Source of the DNA: Trichomonas vaginalis G3
Lineage: Eukaryota; Parabasalia; Trichomonadida; Trichomonadidae
Direction of reading: 5' to 3'
Assembly: GCF_026262505.1 (NCBI RefSeq)
Contig: NC_067204.1
Coordinates: 3,195,797 to 3,259,796, forward strand
DNA length: 64,000 nucleotides
A program made the position numbers and the translations under genes. Below the pieces are notes generated by a model that did no database searches, was not told where the DNA came from, and was given only the letters and a program-made list of their open reading frames with translations. Positions 10,142-20,046 of the stretch are shown one piece after another. Every line of letters begins with the position of its first letter. Positions within the stretch are counted from its first letter, which is position 1.

Positions 10142-10162
10142 AAAAGTGACAGAAAAGTGACA
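10142..10162 (+). promoter_or_regulatory. tandem AAAAGTGACA motif
   Basis: Two copies of AAAAGTGACA (10142-10151 and 10153-10162) precede an ATG at 10167 that opens a 25-codon frame (MYEEVLKIQEGRKEVRKEV...). The same 10-mer precedes two host starts at a similar distance. Whether the mini-frame is translated is unknown. Confidence 0.35.
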
Positions 10163-10194
10163 AAACATGTACGAAGAAGTCTTGAAAATTCAAG

Positions 10195-10257
10195 AGGGTA
10201 GAAAAGAGGTTAGAAAAGAGGTTATATCTAACCTTCTACCCTAAACATTATTTTTGT
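10195..10257 (+). repeat. Palindromic site with CTAAACATTATTTTTGT tail (Polinton A copy)
   Basis: Nested inverted repeats (GGTAGAA and GGTTAGA against TCTAACC and TTCTACC) are followed directly by CTAAACATTATTTTTGT. Polinton B has the same design and the same tail at 43515-43583 with different stem sequence. Conserved shape with changed stem bases suggests a functional structure such as a processing, replication or recombination site. Confidence 0.5.
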
Positions 10258-10359
10258 CTGATTTTACGAAGAAGTCTTGACAAAACATGAAAACATATAT
10301 AATTTGTGAAAAGCTCCTGGAAGACCCGTATATAAGAACTTCATTTTATACTAACATCT

Positions 10360-10401
10360 TCAGGGGGCTAGAGGGGCGCAGCCCTGGAAGCCCCACTACC
10401 T
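10360..10401. repeat. Polinton A right terminus, GC-rich hairpin
   Basis: GGGGCT and AGCCCC arms enclose a smaller GC hairpin and stop at CACTACCT, immediately before a long T run. Read inward it begins AGGTAGTGGGGC. The matching left end is outside the window, so the inverted repeat and target duplication cannot be checked here. Confidence 0.55.
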
Positions 10402-11361
10402 TTTTTTTTTTTTTTTTTTTTTTTTACATCATGTAAAACGAATTTTCTGAAAGTAAATTTACTTTTTCTTCAATCTTTCTTACATATTTATTTAAAAAAA
10501 ATTATCCAAAAAAAGATGTTTTAGAATGAAAAAAAATAGAAAAATCTTCATTTATAGTCTTTCTTGAATGTATACGTTTTGATTTTTTTCTTTTTTAAAA
10601 AATTCAATTTCTAGAAAAATCGAGAAAAAATCATTTTCTTCTATTTTTTTAGGACGCCATACCCATTGAAATCTCCTCTCAGGACGCCATAAACTATTCA
10701 ATTATGGTGTAAACTTCTCAAAAATTGAATAGTTTACATCAGGACGCCTTAGGACGCCAACCCTTTACGCGCCCGAATTCCGGAAATCTGATTATAGTAA
10801 AATTTGATTAAAACTTATAATTTATAAATGGAATTGATAGATTAACATATTATTTTAATGCCGAAGCTTTTTTAAACAGAACTGGATCTTCTGAGATTGA
10901 GAAATTTCCGAGATAATTTATTGATGCTTATAAATTTATACTTGAAAATAATAAGAATTTTGGATTTGAATGAAGACAAAATTTGACTGGGCGGTTTTTT
11001 AATAGCGTGCTTTTTGAATGAATTCAAAAAAAAGCAAAAAAATTGAACTAACAAATATTATCTCGATCCAAAAATTATAATAAATTTGAGCGATACTAAC
11101 TGTCAATTTTCTTTTGAGAAAAGTTTTGTTTTCAATCATTATTGTTAGTATTTATATCAAAAGGCTGATTTATTAACAATTTACTATATTCTGAAAATAT
11201 TCAATACTTTACATTGATTACAACATTTCATACAATATAAGAACTAGTATATTTATAACCAAAAATGTACAAAGAATTTCAAAGGCAGAGAAAATTTATT
11301 AACCACATACGTTTGAATTCAATTTATTTGATAAATAGTTTTGCTTTAATCCAACCATTGC
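10402..11361. other. AT-rich intergenic region with AGGACGCC repeats
   Basis: No gene is supported. It opens with a T run, perhaps from the insertion target. Four AGGACGCC octamers lie at 10651, 10681, 10741 and 10751. Between them are perfect 14-bp inverted arms (10690-10703 and 10723-10736, TAAACTATTCAATT and complement). The rest is AT-rich upstream sequence of the next host gene. Confidence 0.5.
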
Positions 11362-12891
11362 ATGAGTCATCATCATCATTCAAATAAAAATACTCACCAT
11401 GATAAAGGCACGGTTAATCCTTCCAAGAACTCTCAGTCGGATGAAAAACATAATGATACACATTCAAATGATCCCTTTGTATATCTCTATTCACAGGTTA
11501 TTCCAAAAGATGGTAAGAAGATAAGTTCATTCCAATACAAATTAAACCGTAAAACTAAAAAATCTGAAGAAAGTTTGAACGTTATGAACCTCCCCACCTT
11601 GAATCCGCTCAAGAATGGTCAATTGTATATATTGGCACTTAAAAATGACGGTAATTATATGACCTCTACTGCTACAGGATTCATTCCAGATATGGCAACC
11701 ATAACTGTAACAAGAGAGACATTAACAGGTTCAGTAGTTCTTGAAAAAATGACTAACAATTCCGGAAAGTTACGTCACGCTAATTCAATAACAAATTTGA
11801 TTGATTCAAGCTTCCCTATTCCAAATGGAGCTGTAGTTCTTAGAATACTCCAAGCAGGAACAGCTAGTAATTCTTTCGAAACTATTGCATCTCTTCTTGT
11901 TGAAGGATATCCCGAAACCATTAAAGTAAATATTTCTAAACCAGAAGAAAAGTATTCTCAATCATTTGCTTTCCAGCAACTACCAACTGTTCCAAGAAGA
12001 CTTGCACCTACTTACCCTTATTATTCTGTGGAAAATGGAACTGTAACAGAAGTCCACGGCGACAAGAAATATGTTACTAAAGATTTCCCAGATTCTGCCA
12101 GAAATACACCATCAATTTTAATTTGCCAGGTTGAACAGAATTTTGAGATTCATGTCTTAACCTCATTTCCATTTGGAGGTAGTGAAACAATCATCCTAGA
12201 TTGCCTCAACCGTAAGAATGAGCCAAGATCTCTCGATTCCATTAAGTTTGAAAACTGGAACATCAAGAGAACAAGTAAGAGGCTTAATACATCATACACA
12301 AAAGACGAAATCCTTCCAGGTATGGTCTTTGTTAAGATTGTTAGAAAGAATGTCGACGATATAATTCAAATTTACGATACTTTGTATCCAGGACCAAGAT
12401 ACAAAGATGTTAAGGTAAGATTAACCATTACAAAGCCAACTGGTGCTTTAGGTTTACTTAATACTGTTCCTATCCCAGATACAAAGATTTTGCCTGGATT
12501 TAGAAAACATTCTCATTCTTCTAACCACAAACAGCCAAAGAAAGAAGAGGAAAAGCCTAAAGAAAAAGAAACACCAAAGAAACCAGAAAAGAAAGAGCCA
12601 AAGAAGGAAGAAAAGAAAGATGAAAAGAAGTCTCCAAAGAAGAAACAAGAGAAGCCATCACCAGCAAAGCCTAAACCAGTCGTAGAAGAATACTATTACT
12701 ACTATTCTGACGAGGACGAGCCACCAGTTCAAAATGTTACAATTTATGTCGATGAAGACGGTAATATTATTGAAGGCGAAGGAGCTGGTGTTCAGAAGGG
12801 TAAGAAGATCTCTGATGTGTTAAAGAAGATGAACGAAAGTGGAGCAAAGGTCAATGTTAAAGAAGAAGATGAAATTTATTTTAGGATTTGA
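11362..12891 (+). CDS. Trichomonad hypothetical protein, Lys/Glu-rich linker, 509 aa
   Basis: ATG at 11362 opens a His/Ser/Asn-rich head (MSHHHHSNKNTHHD). Residues ~35-390 are a globular, beta-rich body without signal peptide or membrane segment. From ~395 to 440 there is a Lys/Glu/Pro tract of repeated KKPEKKEPKKEEKK units, then a tyrosine patch (EEYYYYYSDEDE) and a C-terminal mini-domain (NVTIYVDEDGNIIEGEG) that resembles a small beta fold. I recognise no family. Codon use and AT-rich flanks match neighbouring host genes. The charged tract points to a cytoplasmic or nuclear scaffold, which is inference only. Confidence 0.8.
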   Translation: MSHHHHSNKNTHHDKGTVNPSKNSQSDEKHNDTHSNDPFVYLYSQVIPKDGKKISSFQYKLNRKTKKSEESLNVMNLPTLNPLKNGQLYILALKNDGNYMTSTATGFIPDMATITVTRETLTGSVVLEKMTNNSGKLRHANSITNLIDSSFPIPNGAVVLRILQAGTASNSFETIASLLVEGYPETIKVNISKPEEKYSQSFAFQQLPTVPRRLAPTYPYYSVENGTVTEVHGDKKYVTKDFPDSARNTPSILICQVEQNFEIHVLTSFPFGGSETIILDCLNRKNEPRSLDSIKFENWNIKRTSKRLNTSYTKDEILPGMVFVKIVRKNVDDIIQIYDTLYPGPRYKDVKVRLTITKPTGALGLLNTVPIPDTKILPGFRKHSHSSNHKQPKKEEEKPKEKETPKKPEKKEPKKEEKKDEKKSPKKKQEKPSPAKPKPVVEEYYYYYSDEDEPPVQNVTIYVDEDGNIIEGEGAGVQKGKKISDVLKKMNESGAKVNVKEEDEIYFRI

Positions 12892-13052
12892 TTGTAATAA
12901 AGATTTGAATATAAAATTAAATAAGTTTCCTTTTTTCGATCACCAAAAGTAATATAAGGCAATGCAAATGAAAATTATGAAAAAAAAAGGAAAATATGAA
13001 AAAAGTAAAATGAAAACAAAAGATTATTTACATGAAACATTGGCTGGTAATC

Positions 13053-13466
13053 TTAATCATGATGCTCGTTTTGCGATTCTCTGATTTGGCGAACAAGATT
13101 TTTGTATCTTTTTGCCATTGAATGTGATTGCCAAATAAAAATGAGCAATCCAAGCTGTATGGAGAGGCCAATGAGAACAATGTACAAGTTTCTTTGGTTT
13201 CTGAATAAATTGGCAGATCTACGGCTAAATTCAGCGCCATTGCCTTCCATATCTTTCTTATGCATGCTTTCGTGTTTCATGGAGCTGAATTCTTGGATAA
13301 TTAGAAAAACATAGATTCCGGCGCTGCAAAATAGAAATGCTCTGAATCTGTATAAAAGTTTGGATAATTTTGTGATCCATGAATTTTTAAGAGGAAGAGC
13401 ATATAATAGCATAAGAACGCCACCTACTGTGGAAAGAAAGAGGGATAATACCCAAAAAATATTCAT
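13053..13466 (-). CDS. BAP31/BAP29-like ER membrane protein, 137 aa
   Basis: B-cell receptor-associated protein 31 family members sit in the ER membrane and help sort and quality-control membrane proteins. Starting at the ATG at 13466, three membrane segments are visible: residues ~2-24 (IFWVLSLFLSTVGGVLML), ~40-60 (FLFCSAGIYVFLII) and ~98-116 (VLIGLSIQLGLLIFIW). The family hallmark FRNQRNLYI, matching FRAQRNLYI of animal BAP31, comes just before the third segment. The long C-terminal coiled coil of animal BAP31 is nearly absent; the protein stops after a short charged tail, so it is a short version. The upstream start is less likely because AAAAAGTGACA lies 5 nt before this ATG. Confidence 0.75.
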   Translation of the reverse strand: MNIFWVLSLFLSTVGGVLMLLYALPLKNSWITKLSKLLYRFRAFLFCSAGIYVFLIIQEFSSMKHESMHKKDMEGNGAEFSRRSANLFRNQRNLYIVLIGLSIQLGLLIFIWQSHSMAKRYKNLVRQIRESQNEHHD

Positions 13467-13471
13467 GAAAA

Positions 13472-13482
13472 TGTCACTTTTT
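13472..13482 (-). promoter_or_regulatory. AAAAAGTGACA start-proximal motif (BAP31-like gene)
   Basis: The motif lies 5 nt upstream of the ATG at 13466, and the intervening bases contain TCA, the trichomonad initiator core. The same 10-mer occurs 6 nt before the NTF2-like start at 52594. Confidence 0.5.
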
Positions 13483-13544
13483 ATCAATGAATAGTAAACT
13501 TGAATTGAAATCTCTTTATAGTATATAATTCTATCATGCATCAA

Positions 13545-15036
13545 CCTACTTCAAATAATTTTGTCCAAAAATTGTGAAATTTAAATGAATTTGGATTCGA
13601 TTAAAATCAATAAACATATAATCGGTAGTAGAGCATGTGTGTATGATATTATCATCTCATAATCAATATATAATATTTACTGATTATTGTATGAAAACGA
13701 TATTTCATTCAAGGTGAAATACCCTCAATTTTTGACTTTTGCAACTTTTTCATGACCCCCTACCCAGGTATCTAAAATACCATTTATCGCCTGAAAAGCA
13801 CCCTTAATTTATGCCAATTGACAAAATAAAGATATGTTTAGAATGCTGATATGATGGAGAATCATGCTGCATCATTATTGGCCAGCAATATATAATATTT
13901 AAGAAATCTACGAGATTATCTGATTTCATGAAACTCAATGTATACTAAGTTTCAGACTTTGAAATTTTAACATGTTGATATGGGTACATAGGGTTTATGA
14001 TTGCAGTCATTTATTTAAAAAATTACAAAAATGAATTAATATGATGTGAGTAACAATGGTAATAAACGCTTAATTACTAATATATTATTTCTTGGTAGGA
14101 ATGAAATGTTTTGGTGACATTTATAGAAGTTAAGCTGAGAATCAAAAATGCAAAAATTATTTTAAATATTACAAGCATTATTTGATGTCATTGAGTTTAG
14201 AGTCGTGTAGATATATGAGTACAATATGTTATTGATGTATATATGCAATAATTGTGAAAATGAAATGTGAATCTCAAGATGAGTTGCATGTTACTGCGCT
14301 ATAATTTGTATTCAACACGTACATAACATTACTAAATGTATTTTAAGATAATACAAAAAATTAAGCTTGCAAAAAGATATCGAAATGTAATTTTCATTAG
14401 ATTCAAAGTTCTGAATAGATTTTGATTTTATCTATTGATGAGTTTGTCAAACCTCTATAATAATAGAATGTAGAACTAATTAAATATAATTAATAAAAAA
14501 ATACAAATTTAAGTGATATTATAAGAGATATATATGATGTTACCAATATGATATGATATTGGAGAACTGATAGAATTGTGATGTGAGACTAAATATGATT
14601 TTATTATGAATAGGAGAATAATATTAGAAGAATTTCTTGAATTTAATATATCTGAATATGTAATTCGGCATATATTCTATATATATATTGGTAGGTTAAC
14701 TAGAAATAAGAAGATGAAAGATTGTTAATGAATAATATGAGATTAAGCGAAAATATATTGTTCTAATAGATGAGTGTTGAGATCCAATATATATGAAGAG
14801 GGATATGTGAGAGGAAATATGTATATTTAATAAAATAAGCGATGAGAGAAAAAATAACAAAGATTTATATGAAATTTTGAGTATTGAAAAAGCTCGATTG
14901 GTGATTTTATGTCTGTTAAAGGAATAGATATTCTAGGAGAAAGATAAATTGAATTAAAGAAGAATAAAAAAATTGATTAAGATTGATAAAAATATTGAAT
15001 TGTATGACAATGGAAAGAAGGAATAAATTGGTGTTG
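13545..15036. other. AT-rich non-coding region
   Basis: No open frame with coding character is visible. It includes the left inverted end at 13722-13746 and otherwise AT-rich sequence up to the first satellite unit. Confidence 0.6.
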
Positions 15037-15039
15037 GTA

Positions 15040-15994
15040 TGACGGTATCATTTCGGGAGACATTGCCTCTGCATGTCTCCCAGAATGGAACAATGTTCCG
15101 CATTGATAACTTGAACGCGGAAGTTTGACCGACAAGAGTGTATTGTGCACTCCTGTCGGTCGCAGTGTCTCATTCTGGGAGACATTGCCTCTGCATGTCT
15201 CCCAGAATGGAACAATGTTCCGCATTGATAACTTGAACGCGGAAGTTTGACCGACAAGAGTGTATTGTGCACTCCTGTCGGTCGCAGTGTCTCATTCTGG
15301 GAGACATTGCCTCTGCATGTCTCCCAGAATGGAACAATGTTCCGCATTGATAACTTGAACGCGGAAGTTTGACCGACAAGAGTGTATTGTGCACTCCTGT
15401 CGGTCGCAGTGTCTCATTCTGGGAGACATTGCCTCTGCATGTCTCCCAGAATGGAACAATGTTCCGCATTGATAACTTGAACGCGGAAGTTTGACCGACA
15501 AGAGTGTATTGTGCACTCCTGTCGGTCGCAGTGTCTCATTCTGGGAGACATTGCCTCTGCATGTCTCCCAGAATGGAACAATGTTCCGCATTGATAACTT
15601 GAACGCGGAAGTTTGACCGACAAGAGTGTATTGTGCACTCCTGTCGGTCGCAGTGTCTCATTCTGGGAGACATTGCCTCTGCATGTCTCCCAGAATGGAA
15701 CAATGTTCCGCATTGATAACTTGAACGCGGAAGTTTGACCGACAAGAGTGTATTGTGCACTCCTGTCGGTCGCAGTGTCTCATTCTGGGAGACATTGCCT
15801 CTGCATGTCTCCCAGAATGGAACAATGTTCCGCATTGATAACTTGAACGCGGAAGTTTGACCGACAAGAGTGTATTGTGCACTCCTGTCGGTCGCAGTGT
15901 CTCATTCTGGGAGACATTGCCTCTGCATGTCTCCCAGAATGGAACAATGTTCCGCATTGATAACTTGAACGCGGAAGTTTGACCGACAAGAGTG
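15040..15994 (-). repeat. 122-bp satellite array, left (about 8 copies)
   Basis: A 122-bp unit repeats with virtually no variation. Each unit contains three potential hairpins: ATTCTGGGAGACAT with ATGTCTCCCAGAAT, GGAACA with TGTTCC, and CCGACA...GAGTG with CACTC...TGTCGG. The unit is much richer in GC than its flanks. It is oriented opposite to the right array. Because 122 is not divisible by 3, the overlapping 99-residue frames across it are artefacts. Confidence 0.95.
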
Positions 15995-17065
15995 CATTAT
16001 CCAATCTTTTTTGTCATATACCTCAACCCACAAAGACAAAACCTTACATAAAATAGGTAAACTTTGGTTTTCACTTAATAATGTTTATTTTTAATTTTTT
16101 GTTCTTTATATAACTTTTTCTTCTACTAAACTATTTTACAGACTCTACTGAGCTATCCTCACATATATACCTGTGACAATAACACATATATACTCCCTTC
16201 ATATTCTGATCTCATGACATATTACAGCACAAACTATAATTATACAACATACCTCATAAAGTCTGATTTTACCCCTATCTAAGCGTTCAAAACCTATTTT
16301 CCCCGCGTAATCTGATTCTTCTGGCTCTGCTGATTCGATTTCTGCTGTCAGATCGTGAAAATATGCATCACACAATGAGATAAACACAAAATACACAACT
16401 TAATATTTTCCTTAAAATTGTCAATTCCTCGATCTTGACATATTTATTATTTCCTCCGTTTTCCCTCACAAATATATTTAATTTTCTGAATAAGACGTAT
16501 AATAAAATGAATATCTTAAAAACTAAAATACAAAATTAATGTTGGGTAATGACTAGATATAGTATGCACTTTTGAATTCATACATTTTTTGAAAAAATTG
16601 TATTTTCAAAAAAAGATGTTGTTTCAGTATGAACTTGAAGAGAAATTTTAAGGAAAATATTAAGTTGTGTATTTTGTGTTTATCTCATTGTGTGATGCAT
16701 ATTTTCACGATCTGACAGCAGAAATCGAATCAGCAGAGCCAGAAGAATCAGATTACGCGGGAAAATAGGTTTTGAACGCTTAGATAGGGGTAAAATCAGA
16801 CTTTATGAGGTATGTTGTATAATTATAGTTTGTGCTGTAATATGTCATGAGATCAGAATATGAAGGGAGTATATATGTGTTATTGTCACAGGTATATATG
16901 TGAGGATAGCTCAGTAGAGTCTGTAAAATAGTTTAGTAGAAGAAAAAGTTATATAAAGAACAAAAAATTAAAAATAAACATTATTAAGTGAAAACCAAAG
17001 TTTACCTATTTTATGTAAGGTTTTGTCTTTGTGGGTTGAGGTATATGACAAAAAAGATTGGATAA
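15995..17065. repeat. Large palindrome linking the two satellite arrays
   Basis: Unique arms of about 425 bp (about 15995-16418 and 16644-17065) are near-perfect reverse complements; I noticed only one single-base length difference. They enclose a ~225-bp spacer (16419-16643). With the arrays included, the inverted arms extend to at least 1.4 kb each. No gene is supported; mirror-image frames at 16199-16396 and in the right arm lack coding features. Confidence 0.9.
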
Positions 17066-20046
17066 TGCACTCTTGTCGGTCAAACTTCCGCGTTCAAGTT
17101 ATCAATGCGGAACATTGTTCCATTCTGGGAGACATGCAGAGGCAATGTCTCCCAGAATGAGACACTGCGACCGACAGGAGTGCACAATACACTCTTGTCG
17201 GTCAAACTTCCGCGTTCAAGTTATCAATGCGGAACATTGTTCCATTCTGGGAGACATGCAGAGGCAATGTCTCCCAGAATGAGACACTGCGACCGACAGG
17301 AGTGCACAATACACTCTTGTCGGTCAAACTTCCGCGTTCAAGTTATCAATGCGGAACATTGTTCCATTCTGGGAGACATGCAGAGGCAATGTCTCCCAGA
17401 ATGAGACACTGCGACCGACAGGAGTGCACAATACACTCTTGTCGGTCAAACTTCCGCGTTCAAGTTATCAATGCGGAACATTGTTCCATTCTGGGAGACA
17501 TGCAGAGGCAATGTCTCCCAGAATGAGACACTGCGACCGACAGGAGTGCACAATACACTCTTGTCGGTCAAACTTCCGCGTTCAAGTTATCAATGCGGAA
17601 CATTGTTCCATTCTGGGAGACATGCAGAGGCAATGTCTCCCAGAATGAGACACTGCGACCGACAGGAGTGCACAATACACTCTTGTCGGTCAAACTTCCG
17701 CGTTCAAGTTATCAATGCGGAACATTGTTCCATTCTGGGAGACATGCAGAGGCAATGTCTCCCAGAATGAGACACTGCGACCGACAGGAGTGCACAATAC
17801 ACTCTTGTCGGTCAAACTTCCGCGTTCAAGTTATCAATGCGGAACATTGTTCCATTCTGGGAGACATGCAGAGGCAATGTCTCCCAGAATGAGACACTGC
17901 GACCGACAGGAGTGCACAATACACTCTTGTCGGTCAAACTTCCGCGTTCAAGTTATCAATGCGGAACATTGTTCCATTCTGGGAGACATGCAGAGGCAAT
18001 GTCTCCCAGAATGAGACACTGCGACCGACAGGAGTGCACAATACACTCTTGTCGGTCAAACTTCCGCGTTCAAGTTATCAATGCGGAACATTGTTCCATT
18101 CTGGGAGACATGCAGAGGCAATGTCTCCCAGAATGAGACACTGCGACCGACAGGAGTGCACAATACACTCTTGTCGGTCAAACTTCCGCGTTCAAGTTAT
18201 CAATGCGGAACATTGTTCCATTCTGGGAGACATGCAGAGGCAATGTCTCCCAGAATGAGACACTGCGACCGACAGGAGTGCACAATACACTCTTGTCGGT
18301 CAAACTTCCGCGTTCAAGTTATCAATGCGGAACATTGTTCCATTCTGGGAGACATGCAGAGGCAATGTCTCCCAGAATGAGACACTGCGACCGACAGGAG
18401 TGCACAATACACTCTTGTCGGTCAAACTTCCGCGTTCAAGTTATCAATGCGGAACATTGTTCCATTCTGGGAGACATGCAGAGGCAATGTCTCCCAGAAT
18501 GAGACACTGCGACCGACAGGAGTGCACAATACACTCTTGTCGGTCAAACTTCCGCGTTCAAGTTATCAATGCGGAACATTGTTCCATTCTGGGAGACATG
18601 CAGAGGCAATGTCTCCCAGAATGAGACACTGCGACCGACAGGAGTGCACAATACACTCTTGTCGGTCAAACTTCCGCGTTCAAGTTATCAATGCGGAACA
18701 TTGTTCCATTCTGGGAGACATGCAGAGGCAATGTCTCCCAGAATGAGACACTGCGACCGACAGGAGTGCACAATACACTCTTGTCGGTCAAACTTCCGCG
18801 TTCAAGTTATCAATGCGGAACATTGTTCCATTCTGGGAGACATGCAGAGGCAATGTCTCCCAGAATGAGACACTGCGACCGACAGGAGTGCACAATACAC
18901 TCTTGTCGGTCAAACTTCCGCGTTCAAGTTATCAATGCGGAACATTGTTCCATTCTGGGAGACATGCAGAGGCAATGTCTCCCAGAATGAGACACTGCGA
19001 CCGACAGGAGTGCACAATACACTCTTGTCGGTCAAACTTCCGCGTTCAAGTTATCAATGCGGAACATTGTTCCATTCTGGGAGACATGCAGAGGCAATGT
19101 CTCCCAGAATGAGACACTGCGACCGACAGGAGTGCACAATACACTCTTGTCGGTCAAACTTCCGCGTTCAAGTTATCAATGCGGAACATTGTTCCATTCT
19201 GGGAGACATGCAGAGGCAATGTCTCCCAGAATGAGACACTGCGACCGACAGGAGTGCACAATACACTCTTGTCGGTCAAACTTCCGCGTTCAAGTTATCA
19301 ATGCGGAACATTGTTCCATTCTGGGAGACATGCAGAGGCAATGTCTCCCAGAATGAGACACTGCGACCGACAGGAGTGCACAATACACTCTTGTCGGTCA
19401 AACTTCCGCGTTCAAGTTATCAATGCGGAACATTGTTCCATTCTGGGAGACATGCAGAGGCAATGTCTCCCAGAATGAGACACTGCGACCGACAGGAGTG
19501 CACAATACACTCTTGTCGGTCAAACTTCCGCGTTCAAGTTATCAATGCGGAACATTGTTCCATTCTGGGAGACATGCAGAGGCAATGTCTCCCAGAATGA
19601 GACACTGCGACCGACAGGAGTGCACAATACACTCTTGTCGGTCAAACTTCCGCGTTCAAGTTATCAATGCGGAACATTGTTCCATTCTGGGAGACATGCA
19701 GAGGCAATGTCTCCCAGAATGAGACACTGCGACCGACAGGAGTGCACAATACACTCTTGTCGGTCAAACTTCCGCGTTCAAGTTATCAATGCGGAACATT
19801 GTTCCATTCTGGGAGACATGCAGAGGCAATGTCTCCCAGAATGAGACACTGCGACCGACAGGAGTGCACAATACACTCTTGTCGGTCAAACTTCCGCGTT
19901 CAAGTTATCAATGCGGAACATTGTTCCATTCTGGGAGACATGCAGAGGCAATGTCTCCCAGAATGAGACACTGCGACCGACAGGAGTGCACAATACACTC
20001 TTGTCGGTCAAACTTCCGCGTTCAAGTTATCAATGCGGAACAGTGT
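17066..20046 (+). repeat. 122-bp satellite array, right (about 24 copies)
   Basis: The same 122-bp unit as on the left, inverted, repeated about 24.4 times with no differences that I could find by eye. It breaks off within a unit near 20040 and runs into a different GC-rich hairpin region. Perfect homogeneity points to very recent expansion or continuing gene conversion. Confidence 0.95.

Larger units (their letters stand above)
1..10401. mobile_element. Polinton/Maverick element A, right-hand part
   Basis: This is a virus-like self-synthesising DNA transposon, seen only from inside to its right end. The family is identified by protein-primed PolB (2089-4239), a retroviral-type integrase (5461-6250), a probable minor capsid protein (7682-8530) and small amphipathic capsid-associated proteins. 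The right end is placed near 10401, where a GC-rich palindromic end reads inward as AGGTAGTGGGGC, matching the 5'-AG start of Polinton ends, and then meets a T run. The left end, the major capsid gene and the packaging ATPase would lie before the window. Several genes are broken (I estimate about ten breaks), so the copy is a fossil. The element looks richer in GC than its surroundings and than Polinton B. Confidence 0.85.

Noticed and set aside
12454-12648. Hydrophobic Leu/Phe/Trp-rich - strand frame
   Set aside because: Antisense shadow of the Lys/Glu-rich linker of the 11362-12891 gene.
13746-13775. TTTCATGACCCC... shared with 21453-21480 as part of the inverted ends
   Set aside because: The two copies are in the same orientation, so they are not part of the inverted terminal repeat; probably a separate short repeat or chance.
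16199-16396. 65-codon frame in the left palindrome arm
   Set aside because: Mirrored in the right arm, no recognisable motif, atypical composition; treated as chance.
15040-20046. CRISPR-like array
   Set aside because: No unique spacers: the whole 122-bp unit repeats without variation, and the organism is eukaryotic.
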